Part shown: positions 21,901 through 30,900 of the stretch, piece after piece
How the letters are laid out: every line of letters begins with the position of its first letter
Position numbering within the stretch: the first letter of the stretch is position 1
Assembly: GCF_964199755.1 (NCBI RefSeq)
Contig: NC_133917.1
Coordinates: 4,717,967-4,781,966 of the forward strand
DNA: 64,000 bases
Origin: Larus michahellis
Taxonomy: Eukaryota; Chordata; Aves; Charadriiformes; Laridae
Direction of reading: 5' to 3'
Made by a program: the position numbers and the translations under genes
Notes under the pieces: model-generated
Told to the model about the DNA's origin: nothing
What the model saw: only the letters and a program-made list of their open reading frames with translations
The model's database searches: none

Positions 21901-24900
21901 GTGGAAACAGTTGTTAAGTGAACTTTTAAAGTCTTTATTCTGACTAGATTTCCCTACTCTTACTTGAAGCTCTCATATTAGAGCTCTGCCTAGGAATGTT
22001 TTTATATGCTTGGATATGCTTGGATATTTATATTTATATGCTTTATACTTGGATTTGAGCTGCCGGTGAATTGAGTTTGGGCCTGAGTGGTTTTAGATAC
22101 CTGAGCTGTAGATGGAGGCAACGTCAGACAAACGCCTAAAATGTGCTGAAGATCTAACGGAATATCTGATAGAACAGTCCTTCGCCCCCACTTCCAGAAA
22201 TCTGCTTTCTTAGGCAGTCCATCGCGGTTCTTTGGGACGGGTTGGGTATTGCAGTCGGGTACTGCTGAGGTGTTCTGCAGTGCACAGTGTCCGATATTAA
22301 GCCAACTTTTACATTTAAATTTTAGCTTCTCCTATGGTACAAGTGGATGAGAGAGGGGAGAAAGTAAGACCAAACCACAAGCGATGTATTATCATTCTCC
22401 GTGAGATCCCTGAAACCACACCTATAGAGGTAAATAAATAGAAAAGAAAGCAAGCAAGCAAAGCCTGTTGATGTTTTTGGAAGGTGTCTTCAACAGTGAT
22501 TCAAACAGCAACAGGAAGAGTTGCTTAAAAGGTCAACTGGTATTTAATTTGATTAAACACAGGTATTTTTCTTGTAAACCACCTAAGTAATTTTTTCTGC
22601 TTTTATGTGTCGTAAAAAAGCCAAAGCAAAAACTTGTTGTTGGTGTCCCTTCCCGTTATTTACTAATATGTTAAAATGCTTTTAAGTAAGCTTATTTTTT
22701 CCAGCAGAAGTTGAGCTAGCTAGGCTTTTCTGGAAGGAAGTTTGAACTGGTCTCTTCAGATCCAAAAATAAAATCAGTCCAGGGCATAGCTTAGAATTCA
22801 GGCTGAATTTTTGTCACAGCAGTAACTTTACTTGAAGTCAGACGGTTGTTTTGGCAGCAAGAAATGTTACTAAACATTTCTCATTCATTGTGACCCAGCG
22901 TGAGCTGAGCTCATTATGTTCGGAGAAGGGAGGATAATAAAATTCCTACTGATATTTGGCTAACAGAATGATTTAGTTCTTTGTTTTTTAAAGTCGTAAC
23001 ACAGGCTGTTTGTCTACTAGCGTTTTTAATTAGTTCTCGTAATGCAAACGCTGAGCAGCTGCTTTGCCTTCTCTTTAAAATCTGATTATTGCAAAGCTGT
23101 CAGGTTGCCTCGATTTAGAAGTATTTCTTGGAGTCGTTCTTGTCTAGATGACTCGTCTGATCTAAAGCCCTGTATTTGGGGAGCTCGGGAGGCTGGGCTG
23201 GTGTTCTTGGGCTCAGACCAGGGAGAGGATGATTTCTGTCTGGCAGAGCTGCCAAGGGAATTAAAGAACATCCCTGATCAAGGGGAGATTGCAGCTGAGG
23301 AGCTGGAGTGTAAACTTTTGTTGGTTTAGCGTTTAATTTACCGCTTGGAGCTAGGTGCACTTAACTGCCTGACTTCTCCTTTCCCCTAGGAGGTTAAGGC
23401 CCTCTTTAAAAATGAAAACTGCCCCAAAGTGATAAGCTGTGAGTTCGCTCACAACAACAACTGGTACGTTACATTCCAGTCGGATACGGATGCGCAGCAG
23501 GTAAGGCTGCCCTAACTGTTCGTGACACCTCGGTTTTGTTATCAGTGCTTCCCCTGCTCACGAGAATTGCACGCATGCTTCCTGCAGCTAAAATAAATGT
23601 TTATTTACTGATCCCCCCTTTGTTATTTTAAGAGGTTATTGACAAATTCTAGTTAATAGAGAAAAAAGTTGGGAGATTGTAGGGTTATAATTCCCTTGTC
23701 TGCCTCTTGCCTCGGTACTCTCTGGCCATGACTGATATCTCGTATCCTGAATTTGAAGTGTTAATGAATTTAGCTGGGCTAAGAGGGAAGTGCATTGCTG
23801 CAACTTCATGTTAAATCGTGTAATATCCTTTGAGAAGTACAATTTTATCAAGATACTTTAATGTTAATCTGTTTTGTGTCTGCAGGCATTTAAATACTTA
23901 AGGGAAGAAGTGAAAACCTTTCAGGGCAAGCCAGTAATGGTAAGGCTGCTTTATATGAGGCTTCTGTTTGGCTTGAATTATATATTGTTTGTGTTTGAAT
24001 GATAACACGCATTTATGGGGGGAACTAAGGAATTATCGGGGGATGGTTCATAACACTTGCTCTGGAGGCTGCTCGCTTGAACGAGGTCAGAGGTGGCTTT
24101 GAAAAATGACAGTTCAGTGGCTGCTGGTCGTTCCCGGCGCTGCTTCCCAGGAGGTGTGAAATACATTCCTATTTCGTCTTTCCTTCTTGACTCTCTCCAG
24201 AATCTGGGTCTGCAGAGCTCAGGAGAGGGGCTCTGGCCACCACGAGTCTCTAGCTTGGGTGAGCTGCTCTGCAGATGAGGCTGAAGCGAGCTGTTCGTGG
24301 TGTGAGAGGAGCTGTCAGAATTGGAGTCTGGACGGTTACTGCTGTAGAAAGCAGTGTTTGTCTTAAAATCGCATCGATATCCATGCATCGCTACAGGCTT
24401 GGGGCAGTGTGGCTGGAGAGCTGGCTGGCAGAAAAGGCCCTGGGGGTTCTAATTGACAAGCGGCTGAACACGAGCCAGCAGTGTGCCCAGGTGGCCAAGA
24501 GGGCCAACGGCATCCTGGCTTGTATTAGAACTAGTGTGACCAGCAGAAGGAGGGAGGTGATTGTCCCCCTGTACTCAGCACTGGTGAGGCCACACCTGGA
24601 GTATTGTGTCCAGTTCTGGCACCTCAATACGAGAGAGATCTCAAGGTGCTGGAGCGAGGGCAGAGGAGGGCAGCAAAGCTGGTGAAGGGCCTGGAGAATA
24701 AATCTGATGAGGAGCAATTGAAGGAGCTGGGACTGTTGAGTTGGAGGAAGAGGAGGCTGAGGGGAGACCTCATCGCTCTCTACAACTACTTGAAGGGACA
24801 CTGTAGAGAGGTTGGCGCCGGTCTCTTCTCACAGGTCATTAGCGAGAACAAGAGGGAATGGCTTCAAGCTGCAACAGGGGAGGTTTAGGCTGGACATTAG

Positions 24901-27900
24901 GAAAAAATTCTTCCCAGAAAGAGTGGTCAGACACTGGAATAGGCTGCCCAGGGAGGTGGTGGAGTCACCATCCCCGGATGTGTTTAAGACTCGTTTAGAT
25001 GTGGTGTTAAGGGATATGGTGTAAGGGAGAACGTTGTACAGTGGAAATGATGATTGGACTCGATGATCCCAAGGGTCTTTTCCAACCTAAATGATTCTAT
25101 GATTCAACTTGACAGATTCTCTACCTGAAGCAGCACATGTCCCCTTCCCTTCAACGTGCTGTAAGGATGTAATCTGTATTGATTTTTATCAGAGTTTTTA
25201 TTTGTAAGCAGTAATCAACCTACTTCCTCTTCGCATCCCTTCTGTTATCATTTCAGTAGGCAAGAAAGATTTCATGTTCTGCTTCTCCTTATCTCCCAAC
25301 TAATGCGTGTGATGTGATTTCATATCTTGCAGGCAAGGATAAAAGCCATCAACACATTTTTTGCTAAGAATGGTTACCGGGTAGTGGATTCCAGTGTCTA
25401 TACTCAGCCGGTTCAAACACAAGCACAGTTTGCCTCACCACTCTTTATGCAGCCTGTATATAGTCCTCAGCAGTACTCTATTTACAGCATCGTGCCTCAG
25501 ACGTGGTCTCCAAATCCTGCACCTTACTTTGAAACACCGCTGGTAAGTGACAGCTGATGAAAGGGAGGGGAGTTAGCCCAAAACATCAGTAATAATTATT
25601 ACTGTTAACCGATAATGATTGGTTAACAAATCAAAGGGTTAGTGGGCTTTTCAGCTGCAGAATGCACAGTTTTTTCTAGTCAGATCCCTCGGTTTGATGA
25701 TACTTGATGTTATGTCGTGGACCTGATAAAGCAAGACAAGAGAGGCTGGGTGTCTCGCCACTGGCTGCCATTTATTTCAAGAAATTTTGGTGTGAAATGC
25801 CATTATCCAGGAGCTAGTGTTACTGGGAGAGCTTTGCAGCTCTTGCAGGACCAGGAGGACTCTGATGCTGAACAGATGTGCAGACTATTAACCTGCTGGG
25901 GTTTTCTCTGTACGTTTCTGTACTGTACGTTTACAACACAGTAGATCCAGTAGCCCAGCGTAAAAGTACAAAGAGATGAGATTAATAATTGCCGAAGCTG
26001 ATTTCATAAAACTGCAAACATTTGTCTTTGTAGTTCAGCCATTGAGACTGTTCTGTCTGTTGCAGGCCCCCTTTCCTAACGGTGGGTTTGTGAATGGCTT
26101 TAATACACCAGGATCATATAAAACAAATGCTGCTTCTTTGAGTATAGGTCGCCCATTCCATAGAAACCGGTAAGTGCCTCTGTCAGTTGTTTGCTCTCTG
26201 GGAATTTACAGTCCTGAGATCCTGACGTGTTCCTTGCACTTGTAAAATGCGGTTCCTTCTCATGGGACTAGGTTACTTATTTTGTATATCAAATATGTAT
26301 GAAGTTTTTCAACTTGATTTATAAAATGAAATGAAAACCAGGGTGGCAGTTTAAGATCCTAAAATAATGGACATATGTGCTGGAGGGAGTAAAGGTAGCT
26401 CCTGTAAAAGCCTCAGAGGAATTTCTGCAGACAAATAAATAACTTCCTCTTAAGGTAATACTTCTAATTATGTTTGTTATATGCAGATTATAAACTCCTG
26501 CAGCACAAATGTGAGCTTTTCCTGTTACGTGATTAGTCTTGCAGAGAGCCGTTCAGTTTCTGCAGCTGAGAGTTGCATGCCCTGGCTGCCGTATGCTGAA
26601 ACTGCTTGATGCCGAGTCTGTTACTGTAATTTATTTGCTTTATCCCCATCTTTCCTCATAAGTGTAAGGACTCAGCTATAAACACTGGGGAGGAGGAAAC
26701 AGCTTTGTGTTTGCTGGAAGAGCGCTCTGTAAATACAATGGAGTAGTAATCTGTTTATGGAGGTGGAAATTGTTTTACTTGCAAGCTCTTTCACTGCGTT
26801 CAGCGTGCGGGCTGGTAGCCTGGGAATTGCTTTTTATACTCTTTGAGAAATCGGCTGACAACTGCCAGCACCGGGAGTGGTTTTGCGACGCAGTTAAGGT
26901 TTGTGGCTGTTGGCAGAAGGTGAGCTTCAGGATTTGGTCTGCGGTGACTCAGCAGAGTCTTAGGCAGGCTGTGGGGCTGGGAGAAGGACTCTGCTTAGGA
27001 GGCGGCGCAGCTGGCTCAGTGACAGCTGCTCAGCTCCCAGCTAAGACCTTTTGATAAAGGTTGGGGTTTTTTTCCTTAAATTGTGCCCAGGCCTGAAGTC
27101 TGTAAAACTCTAAAGTATATGTACAAGAGAATTGCATGTACCCAAATATTAACATCTTGAAATGCCCACATGTTCGCTGCTGCCTCATAGATCACGTCTG
27201 TGTAATCCTGAAGCTTTTAAAACTGTTCTGGTTATGTGAAGTAAAACTCCAGTCGTCGTGAAGTTACAGCTTTAGGGTCAAGCGTGCACAGGTTCTGCTG
27301 GTCTGTCTTGGGTGTCTTATCTTTCCTGCCAATCGTGCTCGGGCGTTGTGCCAGTGCAAAGCTCCACTTTTGCGGTAATAAATCTTTATATTCTGGCGAC
27401 AGACATTGGTTATGCTTCAGCAGGATTCCTTTGCGAACAGGAGGCTGCTAAGGTAACAGCGAGGCGCAGCCTCGGAGGTTTGGCCCAGTGATGATCAAGT
27501 ATCGCGCTAAGAGAGAACAGGTCCAACAGTCGTCGTCTGGGCAGCCTGCGCTTCATGCTTTTCCTTCTCTCTGCTCTCTCACATCGTCTCTCCTTCTCTC
27601 TCTGCTTTTTTTTCTTCCTTATCTTTCCTCGTCTGTTCTGCTTTGCTCTTCTGCCCAGACAAGATTGTGGCCTTCTCAGTGACGGGTAAGATTATGAGAT
27701 CTGAGGGCTGAATAATGACTTGAGAATCTTCCATTTTAAGAACGAATTGAACAAAATGGAAGAATCTATTTAGCTTACCTCCTCCTCCCCGTGGTCTTTG
27801 CTGATGGAAAACTTAACCTTATCGGGTCCTTAAAACTGGTTCTTAATGCTTCGTGAAGCTGTGAAGTATGAATTAATCTTTGTTCAGCGTATCTTCCCTT

Positions 27901-30900
27901 GAACTGCAGAAGAGTTCATTCTGAGAGGTTCATCCAGCTGCTGCTTTTGGGCTTCTGTCCTGGCTGATTAAACCTGATTTGTTTTGTCATACTGGCAGTT
28001 AACAGTTAAGTATTGGATTTTTCTCTGGAGCAAAACATTTGTTTAAGCCGTCATATTTATTTTGCCCTGATTTCTTGCAACATCCCTGTGGGAAAGGATG
28101 ATTGAGTCTTTGTAACAGAGAATCCTCAGTGCTAATATTGGTTAAATGGATATTTTTCTATCCAGCCATCTAAAAGGTAACTTAAAATATCTTCAATAAA
28201 GCAGATTAATTTGATCATGTAAAACTGGGCTGTTAAAAGTTGGTTTTTGTTCTGCTTTCTGGTTGCATGTGAAATGCTGCTAAACTTCCAGCTGTTACCT
28301 GCAGGGCTGTGGAGAAGTCCGTCAGGTAGCGGTGGAGCTGATTTTTAAAATACCACAGGACAACGGCTGAGCAGAGGGAGGAGGAATTTGCTGCTGCTAC
28401 AGCCACTTCGCTTACTGCTGCTCTGATTGAGTGCTAACAAATGATAATTTGTCATTCATTGACTTCTCCTATTTTGCTTTCTTCTCCTCCCAAATTAAAT
28501 TCTCTGGCCGAGTGTGAGGGAGCAAGTTTATTGGGGGAAGCTGGAAGGAAACTACATCTCTGTTAGGCAGTCTAGGGTCTGTGGTATCCACAGCATGCCT
28601 TTCTGTATTCGTTTAGCTTAGAGAACCCAAAAGCTGTGTGATTTATGGTCTGTTGAAAGAAAGGACCCTTTTTCAGGCTGCTCCTTGATTATTCTGTAAG
28701 AGATGGTGTAGTCGAAGTTAACTTCTTCTCCTGGACAAGAATCATACTTTGGCAATGGGAGAATTTCTCCTGATTGCGTGGAATGTTAACATGAGATTGT
28801 TTAAAAACAATAAGCATGCGAAATCCTCCTTCTGTCCTTAAATTGAGAGGTGTGCAGGGTTGACCAGAGGAGAAAGATATAGTTTAAAGTCCTTGTCTCA
28901 CTTGCTGAAACCGGTTGGTGCTGTGTGGAAAAGGCAGCGAGGTGCAGAAGTGAAAAATAGTCTAAGGCACCTGGATGCTGCTCCAGAAAACTTCACGTTA
29001 TGGTAGGTCAGAGTTTTTCTGGGTAATTCTGCGTTTAAGACCCCGAGCCTTAACTTGCAGAAACACTGAGCGTGCACGGCTGCATCTGTGTTCAAAGGAA
29101 ATACAGCTTTAATGCTGAATAATCAGTAACTGGGTGAATTGTCTGGGTTATTGTAAACTGCGGAGTCAGTGCTGGGGGTGCTTGAACACAGGAAGAGGGA
29201 GATCCTGGCATTTCAGGCCACTAAGGGAAGGTGGGCTCTCTGCTGCCCTGGCCTCATCTGCCCCTTTCTCTTCAGCCTGTTCAGTCGCCATTTACTCCTG
29301 GCTTCTTCTTTCAGTTCAGTTTTTTTGCTTGCGGCCAGATCAGTTTGTTCCTCAGGCTCAGCTTAGTTCTGCTGATCACTTTCCAGTACCCCGAGCCGGT
29401 GCCGCAGGCCCAGATGAATGAAGAAACCCCTCTTTGGGGTCTCCTGGCTCTTCTACTGCCCCTAGGTTTGGGTTCGTTTGGTTTTTTGTTGGTTGGGTTG
29501 GGGTTTGGGTTGTTGTTTTTTTCCCCTTTGGTATCTGTTGGGCAGTGATCTCGATGTTTTCTTCAAATGGAAAGGAGAGGAGTTGCAAGAAAACTGTAAC
29601 AAAAGGAAGAACAATTTCTTTGTTCTTGACAAGTGTATGCAGGAAACAACTTCTCTGGTGGAGTTCCAGTACTTACTGACCTCCTCCTTTCTTGTCAGCT
29701 ACAAACTAACTGTAGTTGGTGGTAGTTTTGTGTCTTGTTCTTTAAACTCTGGTTACACGGCGGCTGCTCTGTCTCCTGCAGCGTGAAGCCACACTTCCGA
29801 TCGTCTGCCAGCGCGGAACACGCTGGGGAGGGTCCAGCTGCCGTCAGTCCCATGCCGATGGGGGACGCACCAGTGAACAGAACCAACTCAAGGAATTTTG
29901 TTATGGAGCGACATAACAGTACGTTACCTGGGCACCAAGAGCAAGGTTACTCCCAGAAGGATTCTCCCACCGCACAGATGGAGCAGAATGGCGATTATGG
30001 CATTGGCAGGGGCAGGTAAAGGACTGTGTGTGCTGCTTTTGGCTATAACACAACAACAACGCGGTCGGGTCGTGGTGTTGGTGGCTCAAATGGCTCACAC
30101 GAGCCAAGGATCATCAGCCATTGGCACAATACGTATTTCTGCAAGGACTGATCTGGAGAAAACTGACATTAAAATAAACCAGGTGTGATAAATACTTAAC
30201 TGGGAGCATGAATGCTTCCTGCTCAACTGTACAGCTGTTAGTTATTCTCTCAAATACGTTGCAGTAAGACAGTGAGGTGTCTTTATTTCAAAATAACTGC
30301 CCTGATTTGTCCACAGAATTAAATCAGTTGCTGAAGTAAAGCTAGTATTTGTATTGTTGTAAATAATAAGCAAATACTTGGTTGGGGAATTTGATGCTCC
30401 TAAACATTGTAAGATCAACTGTTTTTATATTTTGTCTGTTAATTCAGCATTTAGACACTTAAAAATAAGTGACCAAGACAGATATGTGAGAAATCAGATT
30501 AATAAGTTTATTACTATAAAATTATAGGATACTATTCTAGAATATTATAGTCTAATTGTCACTGTGCTTATTCAGATACAATGCTCTAAGGTACCTCCTT
30601 CATGGGGAGAGAAAAGAGAAATTTTTGTTTCCTGTATTGGCTATGTTCCAAGCGTGTAAGAGCTTTGACCCCTCCTGAAGATGGAGAACATCCCAGAACC
30701 GTATCTCGAGAAACATCAGTGGGCTGCTGTAAATCGCCTGCCACAGGCTCCCCTTTGTGCAGATGAGTGCGCACTTCAGCTACATGAATGCACTGACTGA
30801 CTTTTTTTTTTACCTTTAAAGGAGGAACGTTTTTAGAGGTCGGAGGAGACGAGAAGATGACCGGGTTTCAGTAAGTTCCACTTCCCTTATTGCAGGGAGT

